Notes: generated by a model not told the origin, from the letters alone. A stretch of DNA of 18,696 nucleotides from Hymenopellis radicata (GCA_015501595.1 JADNRX010000889.1:1-18696), one strand, 5' to 3'. Counted from the first letter of the stretch, positions 8,868-18,200 are shown. Program-made: numbers and translations.

Positions 8868-11032
8868 CTAATAGTAGAAATCAGAAATCAGAATCTCTAA
8901 ACTTCCTGCATGCAGTTTACAGAAACCGTCCGCATCCCAACGTTCACTTCCGACGCCGCCTGCAACGATGAACAGGTCAGCGGGATCATACTTGCTCTTG
9001 ATCGCGCTCAATTTGGCATAGTTGGGTCCATAGAAGGTAGTCTGAAAATTGGGCTCTGTCGAGTCTGCTTCGTTGGAATACGAACCAGCGTCGAACCGAT
9101 GACTTGCTCCATGATCGGCAGTTGAATCGTCTGAAATGCCATCTGAAGAAAGGCGATGTAGGACACATCATGCTATCCGGCCAAGCATTGACAAGTATCA
9201 TCTATCCAAAGCATCAGACTTGAAAGGAAATTTAAAACAGGAACCTCAGCATACATGTGTCTTGGCTGATCTCCACTTTGGGTTAACAGCAGAATCGATA
9301 TACGCGTTTTCTGTCACTTTGCCTGCGAACAAGAGCGAAATTTATCAGTCGTCGTGCGTCTTGACGTGATAACGATTATTACCTCCAGCGACAAGATGAC
9401 CAAGAACGCTGTGCAACCCGTCTGGTCAGCATAAAGTAGACAAACGAGGGATGACTTACGCGATAGAGCCAGCCTCGAACAGCTTCGTGTACATCTGGCC
9501 AATAGCATCTGGCGAATCCCGATAAACGGCTTCGGGAAACAACCGAGAACCCAGAAACACGTTTAACCCAACACATCATCGGCGATGTGACAGCGTCGTT
9601 GAAGTTCATTTCCTGTATAGACTGGTACCCTATCGTCCCTCATTCGCTACGATATCGTTCAACAACGGCTGCATCGCCGACGTCGCAGCTTCTGCGCTGA
9701 CATTCGGGAAGAACGTGGCCATAACGAGATTAAACTGAGACTCGGAGTCACGTTCCGGTACGCATAGAAGTACTGGCTGGGCGAAGGTGTCCATGTCGAA
9801 GATGTGTTAGCGTGCAGTCCATGATGTTTCCAAAGGTAGCGTTCGAGCCGTTGGTGTATACCAGGATGCTGGACACCGTCCCATTGAAGGTGGGAAATGT
9901 ACGGAAAGTCGCCGATACAATCACGCCCAAGACCAGCACCACCGCCACGAAGAGCCCAGAACACTGACGCACAGCGTGAGTTGTTGCAAATAGTGAAAAC
10001 AGCGGAGAGACTGACGATCGTTATGCTGTGTCTCGTCTGCCGTGACGACTTCTGCATTCCCAGTGACAACCTTGAATTCTAAAAGAGCTGTCATAACAAA
10101 TTATACACCGAGACGCCAAAGAACATACGAAGCACATTGTCAGCGGCTAGACCGAGTAGAGGAGATAGCGCCGAATGCCCGCCGCCTTGGATATATCCTC
10201 CTGCGGCTACGACGGTGCCGGCAGTTCCACCAACAACGATCTTACCCTGCGCCTTGGCGCTTGGTACAGTTTGTTCAAGAAGACACCACTGCCGACGGTG
10301 ACTGCTGAGCCTTGGCTGTGATTACCGATCTTGTAGTCCTCATAAAACGAGATGTTCTGGAGAAGGTGCGTCGAGATCAATAATGAGTCGCGGGCAGTGG
10401 AACGGCCGAGATAGTCGTGGCCCGACGCCTTGACGGCGACCCGCAAGTTGTGTGTGTTCGCAAACATGATGCCAGCCTGGAAGATAGAGTTGATGAAGGG
10501 AATAGATGAATCAAGATGCTTCTGACCTTAACGTCATCAGCAGAAGTTGCTAGGACTGCGTAGAGAGGAACGTTTCCTTGCTCGCAATTTCCGGTCGTAT
10601 TACGCAAGCAAATCTCTGCTGGATCAGACTCGTAATTCTAAAACTGCTTGAGCTGATGGAGAAAATTAGATTTTGTGTGTTTACCTGTTCCCAATTCACC
10701 TGTGGTTTCAAACACGTGAATGACGATGACTGTTAGAAGCCAGAGATGCATACCTGGTCCATCGCGCCAGGAACGTTCGCACGGAATACAGCGCTGGTCC
10801 ATTCGGCGTCTGTACACCCACCGCGGGCTTTGCAGAATTGGCCGGAAGGAACCGCTGTAACAAGGTGGCCTGAGATCGACGCGTTCAATGCACCCCACGC
10901 GTCATCCGAAGGGAAACCTGCGTCTCCCGGAGCACTTCGACAGGACTGGGTGTCAACTCGGAGTATGGAAGCAGAAATAGCGAAAAGAGCAAGGAAGAAG
11001 ATTTTTGGTGAGAAGACGGTTGTGGTAAACAT
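8868..11032 (-). pseudogene. Secreted FAD-linked oxidoreductase (BBE type), many single-base frame breaks
   Basis: Nine exons are traceable: 11032-10754, 10699-10685, 10637-10527, 10476-10129, 10078-10016, 9963-9460, 9421-9383, 9322-9255 and 9201-8868. It starts with a signal peptide (KIFFLALFAISASIL). The FAD-binding region has VAVKASGHDYLGRST, where His is the expected covalent FAD site; then GGGHSALSPLLGLAADNVL, FWALRGGGAG, and a BBE C-terminus with [20 protein letters not shown]. Family members are extracellular oxidases of sugars, alcohols or metabolites. Splice sites are sound except one donor near 9459, apparently short of one G. The frame must change near 10260, 9930 (twice), 9815, 9740, 9640, 9580, 9565, 9165 and 9090, usually by loss of one base. 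Conserved residues survive, so this is a very recent pseudogene or a gene with sequencing errors. The second exon is a 15-nt microexon. Confidence 0.85.
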
Positions 11033-11821
11033 AGCGCCAATAAGATGGGAGGAGAATTGGAGCGAACGTTTTATACGCATGGAGCCATCACCTGCTCAGG
11101 ATACTGACTCAAGTCGGAGAACATAGCACGGCATTTAGATCTTCGTCAGACTGCGGAGGAATTCAATGCTGTCGAAGAGCCGATATAGTGTAACTTGAGG
11201 TACGCCGCAGTACAGATGAACGGAATGAGAGTACTGGTAACAGTCTTGACCAGAAACTTTTCTTCTAATGTTGAGTATTAAGGCGCAACTGTCGTATCGC
11301 ATCATAACGGAATAGCCTCCAAAAAGAAAGGGGATCCTGAGACTGCTCCAAACATTGGCGCGCCACTGGTATGAATCTAGGGTCTCGGCTAGCTGGGTAT
11401 TTGAACATGTACGCGTCTCGGACAAATACAGAAGAGCCTTGAGGCGAAGCAGATGCGGTCCTCCTGGAGCAGAATCAGAATCAGCCGAGGTCTATATCTA
11501 GTGGGAGGGTGGAGATCGATAGTATCGCAGTGTCTTCGAATTGCCAGTCGCAGACGGCCGCAATTTCAAGGTCTCATGGTCGCATGTCTAGGGCATGAAG
11601 AGAGAGTAACCGGTAAGTATGCGAAAGGCGAGATGACGAGAGATGGCGAAACGGGAGTACAGTGATGAAAAGAGAAGACTCGCCGTCAACTGGAAGACAG
11701 CATTGCAGCGTCTTGCAGGATCTCATCCGACTCTTGCCAAAACAAGGGCAAAGCGGTGCAGAGCAAATGACGTAACCACCAATCTCTATCTGGTTGTCCA
11801 CCATCACCCACAATTTACAAG
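11033..11821. other. Intergenic between divergent oxidoreductase and RING gene
   Basis: A 789-bp divergent spacer. It holds the TATA box for the minus-strand gene at 11069-11075 and a reversed copy of the TCCGAGACGCGT 12-mer at 11411-11422. Short frames on both strands have no recognisable content. Confidence 0.45.
11069..11075 (-). promoter_or_regulatory. TATA box of the FAD oxidoreductase gene
   Basis: Minus-strand TATAAAA lies about 37-43 nt upstream of the ATG at 11032. This favours that start, which heads a good signal peptide, over the in-frame ATG at 11080, which lies upstream of the TATA box itself. Confidence 0.5.
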
Positions 11822-12870
11822 ATGGCGACCAAATGCGCCCTATGTTCGACACCGTACAAAGACCCTTCTTCTATTCCCTGTGGTAGGTAACTCGTCACGC
11901 AGGCCGCTGCAGCTCAAGCTAATATCCTACCCACAGGCCATATTTTCTGCTTCCCATGTCTGCAATCACATATCGCCCAGACAAGTCAAGATGGCTACGA
12001 CGCCAAATGTCCGACTTGCCAGCGAGACTTCCCATTCTGTTCGTCGCTTCGTCCTCCATGCGACGTCTCATCCTGATAATGTTACTGTCCATTTCAGCAA
12101 CCCCTGATGTATGTCTCTGACTTGGAGCACACACCTTGCTCATTTCTTGCAGGTCAACCTCGTTATGAAACCACTTCAAAAGCATCTCCACTCTGGTATC
12201 CGCCGCGTCCACATCGACATTGATACCAAGGAGAAAGACACACTCGCCCTTGATCTTGCAGAGGCAAGGACCGCTTTGGCTGAGCTGCAGGATACTCTAG
12301 CTGATTCTCAATCCGTGCCGGCGGCGAGAGACGCAGCGCTTGAGGATGCCGCGACACAACTAGAAAATCAGGCGCGCAAGGCCGATGATCTTCAAACAAA
12401 GCTAAACGTCGAGAAGGAAGTCACGGAGAGGCAGAAGCGCGAGCTGGAGGGGCTTCGGGCTAATCAGATCGATGTCGCGAACCAACTGCAAAACCAGATG
12501 CAGAAGGCGGACGACTTGCAGGCTAAGCTAAATTTCGAAAAGGAGGTCACCGAGAAACAGAGGCGCGAGCTGGAGGCGCTTCGGTCTCAAAAAGTCAACG
12601 TGGAGAGCTCAAACGGTGTCCCCATTCCGACGGCCTCGGTAAAAATCTTAAGGCCTGCTGTCGCCAATGCGACAGCCTCATTATCCTAGCCACAACCTTC
12701 CGACAGTCCTCACTGCGCCTACCACACCCAAGCGCCCTTGTCCAGACCCCATCAGCGCCTCAGGGCATGCTGGTCCGGAGAAGCGTCCCCGGACAGACAG
12801 CGGACGTGGACGTGGACGAGCCGTGGCGATGCGGCCAATGCCACAAATCCTAGCTCACCCCAAAAAGTAA
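11822..12870 (+). CDS. RING-finger protein with internally duplicated coiled coil, about 284 aa
   Basis: Exons 11822-11882, 11937-12038, 12098-12108 and 12153-12638, probably also 12676-12870. The RING begins CALC at residues 5-8 and continues SIPCGHIFCFPC and CPTC. The 11-nt exon gives S-T-P-D, then VNLVMKPLQKHLH and GIRRVHIDIDTKEKD. The coiled coil contains a tandem 42-residue repeat (residues 127-168 and 169-210; cores KADDLQTKLNVEKEVTE and KADDLQAKLNFEKEVTE). Unspliced, the frame stops at 12689. A 37-nt intron, TCG|GTAAAA to GACAG|CCT, instead joins a tail with TPKRPCPDP, EKRPRTDSGRGRGRA and a late stop, a basic patch like those of sister genes. I prefer the spliced form, but the intron is unusually short. 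Likely a nuclear, oligomeric E3 ligase. Confidence 0.82.
12357..12608 (+). repeat. Tandem 126-bp repeat inside the coiled-coil exon
   Basis: Two adjacent 126-bp units (12357-12482 and 12483-12608) differ by scattered substitutions with no indels. Each encodes 42 residues, exactly six heptads, so the duplication preserves coiled-coil register as well as reading frame. Confidence 0.9.
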
Positions 12871-12932
12871 CATACTGGAAGTCTTTAAGAACCTTACCTA
12901 CGTGTAAGAATATGAACCTGCACCTGCAGCGT

Positions 12933-13898
12933 TCATAAAATCATTGATATTGTATCTGATGATCTCGCGGTGAGGCCACCTTTGTCAAAGACACGGACTC
13001 TGTCGACGAGGAAGCCAGTGCTTGAGGCGAAGTCCATAGCATCCCCTCCTCCATTTCTATGTCGCGAGTCGAAGTCGTCGAATCTTTCGACAGGCCCGAA
13101 ATCAACGATATGCTCGCGGATGAACGTGATCAATCCGCGTCTGGTAGATCGCCTTCAGATAAAATGCGCGGATAAGAATCGCCCAGATCGACGCGGCTGA
13201 ATCTGTAGACGAGCCTAAACGTTGAGAGCGGCTGGTCAGATCACATTCACGAGAGTGCAAGAACTTACGGAAGAATATCATCACGAGTCGACTCCCAAAA
13301 TGATGGCCCAGAGTCGCAGCACTCGCTTCCACAAATCGCTGACAAATATGAGCATCTACCCCACTGATGGGATGCTCGTTCGGAGACATGGTCGCCGCCT
13401 GCGCATTGGAAAGGACATCGGTGGAACAGCCCGGCAACGACGGAAACTGGACTGCGAGTTTCTCTGACCAAAGGAGAATTGCCCGAAGCGTTCGTTGCCG
13501 ATATGCCAAGCGACGTGAAGTTAACTGTGACGAAGAGGTCTGGTGTAACTTCCGGCAAATGAAGGAGAGGATATATGGCTGGGCAATGATATGGGCAATC
13601 CTTTCAGCCAGTAGGTTACCTGTCCATCAGCAGCTCAAAGAAATCTCTGGATTTTGGCTGGTCATAGAATCCCCGATGTCCATATCGACCGCTTTGTGAT
13701 TCATTTGCATCATCGCGACAAGAAGGGCAGCAAGTATCTCTGAGTTATCGTCTGCATCGATGAGCAGGAGGATGGCTAGTCGGCGAAGGAAGAGATGAGA
13801 TGAGCGCCGAACACCATGGCGGCGCACACGTTGAGTGTATGCGCCGCCAGCACGCACAACCATCGATGGCGGGAGGGAGAACGTGCTGGCGCTGTCAT
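12933..13898 (-). pseudogene. Frame-broken gene of unknown family
   Basis: The minus strand shows coding-like pieces with usable splice sites but in changing frames. An ATG at 13898 begins a piece with a membrane-like segment (RWLCVLAAHTLNVCAAMVFG) that meets a stop after 40 codons. Further on come GRYGHRGFYDQPKSRDFFEL with a donor at 13619 and an acceptor at 13579, then LPEVTPDLFVTVNFTSLG. A donor at 13268 and acceptor at 13215 lead to the best piece: LVYRFSRVDLGDSYPRILSE, then one break near 13132, then ITFIREHIVDFGPVERF and ASSTGFLVDRVRVFDKGG to a stop at 12933. I recognise no domain. The breaks resemble those in the oxidoreductase gene. Opposite-strand ORFs here are taken as shadows. Confidence 0.45.
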
Positions 13899-14038
13899 AT
13901 CTCACAATCGAAGAGTAACAGAACATTTAATAGCTATTATAAAACAGAGCGGAAACTGCAATTTCTGAATGTAGGACGGTGAGCCCATGCGCAGTGAGAG
14001 AAGAACACAGGGCTTACAACAGACGACCATTTATTTAA

Positions 14039-15158
14039 TCAGAAGACAAGTCTAACAACTTCCGGACATCTAGGTACGATCGGAGTGATTCCATATACGG
14101 TGGGAAGGGCGTACTTAGATGCCTCAGTGAGTGCCTCGGGGTTTTCACTAGACACTGGATGCCATCCCCGAATTATGACACCAACACGGGACGTTCACCA
14201 TATTTCACGCTGGGAGTCCGTTCCGCCAGTGCTACGTGATCATCTCCACCGTGGTCCAAAACGTGTTGAATGATAATAAGGAATGCGCGGTCGAGCCTGC
14301 CGTCCTGAAGATCAGGAATATCGAGGTTTTCCTGGATTTTATACCAGCTAATGAAGTATCCTTTGACATATCCCTGAAAACGGGCAATCGTTTCAATCGA
14401 GCAATAAGGAATTGCGAAAACGTACCATATTTCTCAGTCGTTGTTGTGGTTTGAGGCCAAGTATGAGAGCATGAGATACGTGTCTTTACGCACCCAGCTG
14501 ACCAAAGGCCGAAACGCACTATAGAAGGGGGCGTCAACAAGAGGACGCGTCTCGCAGAGATTGACACACCTCAAGAATTACAGCAATGCCGTTCCACCGA
14601 ATATGGGCAACAGGATGGCGAGTAATTCGGAATCCCATCTCTGGGAACTGGGCTGGAGCAAGAGGATTAACACTAGGGCAATGATGCACCGTGGCCCTAA
14701 TCACGACTCCGCGTGTCCTGACGTTGAAAAGCAGGCGTCGTCCAAATCCACTTCCGGCAATGTGAAGGTCCAAGTCGTCCTTTAGTCCTGTAACCAAACC
14801 CTATATGAGTGACAAGTCGACGATATAGGCAGGTTTACCTTCTCATATATGGTCGGTAACGAGACTAGTCGTCCATGAGCTTCCCGAGTTGTGGCTGAGG
14901 CCTGAGGTGGAAGCTTTACTATATCTAGAGCAAACATCAAGCCTGGATTGTCCGACGATCCTTATCACCGTCAGATGTTGTGTTGGAAGGCTGCTGCCGT
15001 GGAGGATAAGAGGTGTCGCAGACGAGGTCTTGAGGATTCAAGTGCATGTTGGAAGGTCCTTGACCTGTCGTTCCCCGGATGCCGGTCCGGTAGGGCCGAC
15101 TGAAAACGTGTGTTACGTACATCAAAGCGTGTTCTCGCGACCTCCAACTCACTTTCAT
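14039..15158 (-). pseudogene. Frame-broken gene, probable membrane protein
   Basis: Coding-like minus-strand pieces are separated by frame changes. Near 14937 an ATG starts MFALDIVKLPPQASATT, continuing SLPTIYEK to a donor at 14838 and acceptor at 14801, then GLVTGLKDDLDL. Two hydrophobic pieces follow: RCIIALVLILLLQP and LLAILLPIFGGTALL, likely membrane helices. Then come FYSAFRPLVSWVRKDTYLML, an intron at 14425-14374 (GTACGT to TTTTCAG), GYVKGYFISWYKIQENLDIP and, after another break, NPEALTEASKYALPTVYG running to a stop at 14039. AATAAA follows the stop within 10 nt and may be the polyadenylation signal. An upstream frame to 15158 may belong to it. Function is not recognised; the alternative is two adjacent degraded genes. 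Confidence 0.42.
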
Positions 15159-15533
15159 TTTGACAAAACGTGGACAACGTTCTTCCGTCTATAAACCTGT
15201 CCCTCACGCCGCTTCAATTTACATCGAGCTAGGAGTCACTACATACCTTGTTCCCCTCGGTTCTCGTCGCTGCTGCTGCCTCGTTGCTCAGCCCTTAGGC
15301 CTTACACCTTTGCGGCTTTGCCCAGCACAAGACATATCGAGTCAGCTGATGAACTCGTATCTCCTCATGTTAGATTCGTGCACGATAAGGGAGTATCGGG
15401 ATCAAAGCATGTCTACATCGTGGCAAAACAGTATAAAGGACGCTGATCAAAGGATTTCTTTCAACGCTCACTCCCCCACATTCAGGATATTTCCTCCGTC
15501 CTTCTCTCTTCATCGACCATCACATAGTCTGAA
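15159..15533. other. Intergenic, upstream of the last RING gene
   Basis: No gene seen. The right half is pyrimidine-rich, as in fungal promoters and leaders, and holds a TATA box at 15432-15437. Confidence 0.4.
15432..15437 (+). promoter_or_regulatory. TATA box of the last RING gene
   Basis: TATAAA within CAGTATAAAGGACG, 97 nt before the ATG at 15534 and followed by a pyrimidine-rich leader. Sequence and spacing fit a fungal core promoter. Confidence 0.5.
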
Positions 15534-16449
15534 ATGGCTACCACTACGCCCTCTACTGAGTGCGCCATCTGCGTCAGCTTGTATAAAGACGCCGTTTCTG
15601 TCCCATGTGGTGGGTCTTTCAAGCTTGTTGTTGCCTCTTTGATGATTAATTTGCGTTGTAGGCCATGTCTTTTGTCTCCCATGCTTGCAGGCCTACATCG
15701 CGCGCTCATGCAAAGACATGATGGCGCCGTGCCCAACGTGCCGCGTGATGTTCCCTTGTGGTACGTCGACTTTATTGACGGCCGTTTCAGTACTAATTTA
15801 CTTGTCCCCACATATGCAGTGACCCCCGACGTATGTGCGTTTATTTGTTTCTTGCTCGCCACATACTGACTCCTCTCTCTCGCAGCCGAACCTTATCGCG
15901 AAGAATCTCCAGCAACACATACACCCCAGCATCCGAAAACTCTTCATCGATATTCAGGTTGATGGTTCGGAACTTGCCAAGATTAAGAGCGCGTTGGCCG
16001 CCTCTTCTTCCAAGGCCAACAATCTCGCAGCAGACATAGAGAGGAGGGACAGGGATATCGCCATCGCCAACAGAAAGATCGAGGAACTGAAACGCCTGCT
16101 CGGAGAAATGAACGACATCCGAGCAGGTAAGATTAAGGCGGAGATGCAGGTTGAGGCTCTCAAGCGCGAACTGGAAGACCTGCGAGGCTGTGATAGTCCA
16201 GTCAACGTGAAACAGGAGGCGGATTTGGACTTGGATCTGAAGGTAAAGAAGGAACGAAAGCCCTCCCCCGGGTTCTTGGTGTCGGGTGCGAGGCGTGCCA
16301 GTGGAAGGGAGGCAGAAAGGAGTTCGTTGGAGGACAGACTGGAGCCGCCTAGAAAAAGGTTCCGTTCGCCCAGTCCTAGCTCTAGCTGGTTCTCTAGACC
16401 AAGCCCTCGTCGCACTTCAGCCGCAGTGCGCGATCGCTTCAGAGACTAA
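15534..16449 (+). CDS. RING-finger / coiled-coil protein with SUMO-type motifs and basic tail, 249 aa
   Basis: Exons 15534-15609, 15662-15760, 15820-15830 and 15886-16449 form a clean 250-codon frame. The RING reads CAIC (residues 10-13), SVPCGHVFCLPC and CPTC, C3HC4. The 11-nt exon gives V-T-P-D. The family block is PNLIAKNLQQHIHPSIRKLF. A coiled coil follows at about residues 90-162. Residues 170-173 (VKQE) and 182-185 (VKKE) both fit the SUMO-acceptor consensus and flank an acidic-aliphatic DLDLDL run. The tail is basic and Ser/Arg-rich: PPRKRFRSPSPSSSWFSRPS. This predicts a nuclear E3 ligase, possibly linked to SUMO or to SR-type interactions; both links are inference. The last exon is the longest of the family in this window. 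Confidence 0.88.
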
Positions 16450-16614
16450 TGTTTGAGTTCAAGTCCCTACGTAGAACATATTACAGCACACGATTACCAG
16501 TGTACTTACAGCTAGTGTATGCTTGAGAGTGTAGAACAGTGTATTCTGTGTGCGTTATACCGTAACCTATCCATTGTATCCGAGCCGTGTGAACTGTATG
16601 AAAAATTGACGCAA

Positions 16615-16694
16615 GGCGCTATAGTGTAGTGGCAGCACATGGGATTCTGATTGTCCAGCCTTCCCATAACCCAGGTTCGACCCCTGGTAGTGCC
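16615..16694 (+). tRNA. tRNA-Gln (anticodon CUG) with a 10-nt intron
   Basis: The acceptor stem GGCGCTA/TAGTGCC closes with one G-U pair. D arm GTG/CAC; anticodon stem TGGGA/TCCCA (16640-16644 and 16662-16666); T arm CCAGG-TTCGACC-CCTGG. The anticodon CTG is at 16647-16649. The loop is 17 nt instead of 7, giving a 10-nt intron at 16651-16660 one base 3' of the anticodon, the canonical place for tRNA introns. The A box TAGTGTAGTGG and B box GGTTCGACCCC are intact. T5 at 16713-16717 can end Pol III transcription. The 5' segment TATAGTGTAGTGG is typical of fungal tRNA-Gln. Confidence 0.9.
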
Positions 16695-16712
16695 TCGAGC
16701 CTTCGTCTGAGC

Positions 16713-16717
16713 TTTTT
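16713..16717 (+). terminator. Pol III T-run terminator
   Basis: Five T residues 19 nt after the tRNA 3' end. Confidence 0.55.
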
Positions 16718-16734
16718 GCTTGCTTGAAGTTTGA

Positions 16735-16805
16735 ACTAAGCCTGGAGCCAGGAGCCTCCAGGAACTTCGAAATTCGAAGAATCGAACTTCGAACTTCGAG
16801 AGTCG
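16735..16805. repeat. TTCGAA-rich palindromic cluster after the tRNA
   Basis: CCTGGAG and CTCCAGG form a 7-bp hairpin at 16741-16762. It is followed by the near-perfect palindrome CTTCGAA-a-TTCGAAG (16765-16779) and further copies of TCGAA/TTCGA to about 16800. Function unknown. Confidence 0.6.
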
Positions 16806-18200
16806 AGACATATGAGTCATCACCGTCACCCAGGGGCCAGGACCCTTGAGGCTTGAATCTTCCCACTTACCTCTCAGTTCTTCAGACTGACAGTTCAGTC
16901 ATTTTGCTTACTCCAACGTCCACGCCACCGTGTTTGCAGCACCGTCCGTCGTCAACTACTTATTGTTAGAAAGCGACTTCTTGGGCTACGTGCCTAAATC
17001 ACTTCTAGAACACTTTGAAGGGGAACTGTTCGATCATGCCCACTCAGATTTCAGGGCTTGAACCCTGATGATGCAAGCAACCTGACTTTACGGCCGAAGG
17101 CCGAAACACCCGGAATCATCCCGAGTGTTGCGCAACGCCCTTACGAGTAAACAAACCATTCTTGTCACAGCCATCCGCCTTCCCGAGAGTCGCGACCTCG
17201 CTTATGGAAACCCGATTCCAGAGCGCAGTCTCCTTATATGTCGCCATAGCTTACCTTTGATTTTGTGCTCATTACCATGTCATACATCTGATTTGAGGAT
17301 TTCATTGGCTCAAAGTGTGGTCCAAAACAAAGCAGTTCTTTCGATTTAAACTGCCCGCTTCGGCGTGTCAGAGAGAGTCGGCGGGTTTCGAGTCGCGCAC
17401 TGACCACGTTCTGAATAACGTCTCGGGTGGCGCTCACGTGAGGCATTCAAATGTCGTCTTCATCGGCAAAGGGACAGACTTTGACACCTTGGCCTATGGA
17501 CAAAGTCAATCTGCAATGGTTCTCAACTATGACTGATGTGTGTTACTCGGCAGGGAACAGGCTTTCCATTTCCATCGGTCAGCAATTTACAGAAGCAACG
17601 TTTATTGTCAGACGGGTGACCTCGAGAGTAGGCAAAGGACTGATCTGGGTGGTACCGCCTCTCAGAATCAAGCCCAAAGAGGTGACCGATGGTTTGGCCA
17701 TCAACGGACGTCGTTTCCGGATATTCAACCAGAGTCCCAGTGTCATATGTATATAACTTGCTTAGAGTCGACATTCGAGTAATAGGAATATTGTACTTTA
17801 TTCATGAAGCAAGTGAGCGGCATAAAGAAGGAAAGACAGGATGCAAAGGAATGTCTGGAGCTGGATTGAGGAGTTGATCCCAGGACAGCATAACTAACAT
17901 GAATGGACTTGTTGTGCACCATGGCGGGTCGTGTCCGACCGCCCCGAGCCCAGAATCCACGCCTGGCAACACTGCCATGATACGGAGGCGCAACGAGTGA
18001 CACTGAGCTTGATGACGAGATCAGACGTCTGCGCCGACGCGCATGTCACATCACAGACTTTGATGCACGCCCCGGTACTGGAGAACGGGCAAGCCGACGG
18101 AGGAACGGCCGTTGACGTTAACGAACCTGGCGGAAGGGACGGTACCTCATTCGGGGTTATCTCAGTGGGCATGATCGAACTATGGCACCAAGTGTTCCCA
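16806..18200. other. Gene-poor stretch
   Basis: Both strands carry frames of 60-100 codons (for example 17451-17756 plus, 17774-17523 minus, 17931-18218 plus, 18172-17894 minus) that overlap one another and show no motif. No RING remnant was found. The minus frame at 17774-17523 and its plus-strand partner could be traces of a decayed gene, but neither is supportable. Confidence 0.4.
17051..17136. other. Run of four short stem-loops/palindromes
   Basis: Four potential stems lie within 86 nt: TCAGGG-cttgaa-CCCTGA (17051-17068), CGGCC-gaa-GGCCG (17091-17103), ACACCCGG with CCGAGTGT (17106-17128, one mismatch) and the palindrome GTTGCGCAAC (17127-17136). This could be a structured RNA or chance. 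Confidence 0.35.

Noticed and set aside
10746..11126. 126-codon plus-strand frame
   Set aside because: It is antisense to exon 1 of the oxidoreductase, whose signal peptide and family motifs show the minus strand is coding.
15954..16415. 153-codon minus-strand frame opposite the last RING exon
   Set aside because: It is a Ser/Leu-rich shadow of a coiled-coil exon rich in Glu, Lys and Arg codons.
1..16449. Retroposed origin of the RING copies
   Set aside because: All copies keep introns at matching positions and phases, which points to DNA-level duplication.
17064..17084. C/D-box snoRNA-like motifs (TGATGA followed by CTGA)
   Set aside because: The boxes are only about 13 nt apart and no terminal stem brackets them, so they do not form a snoRNA.
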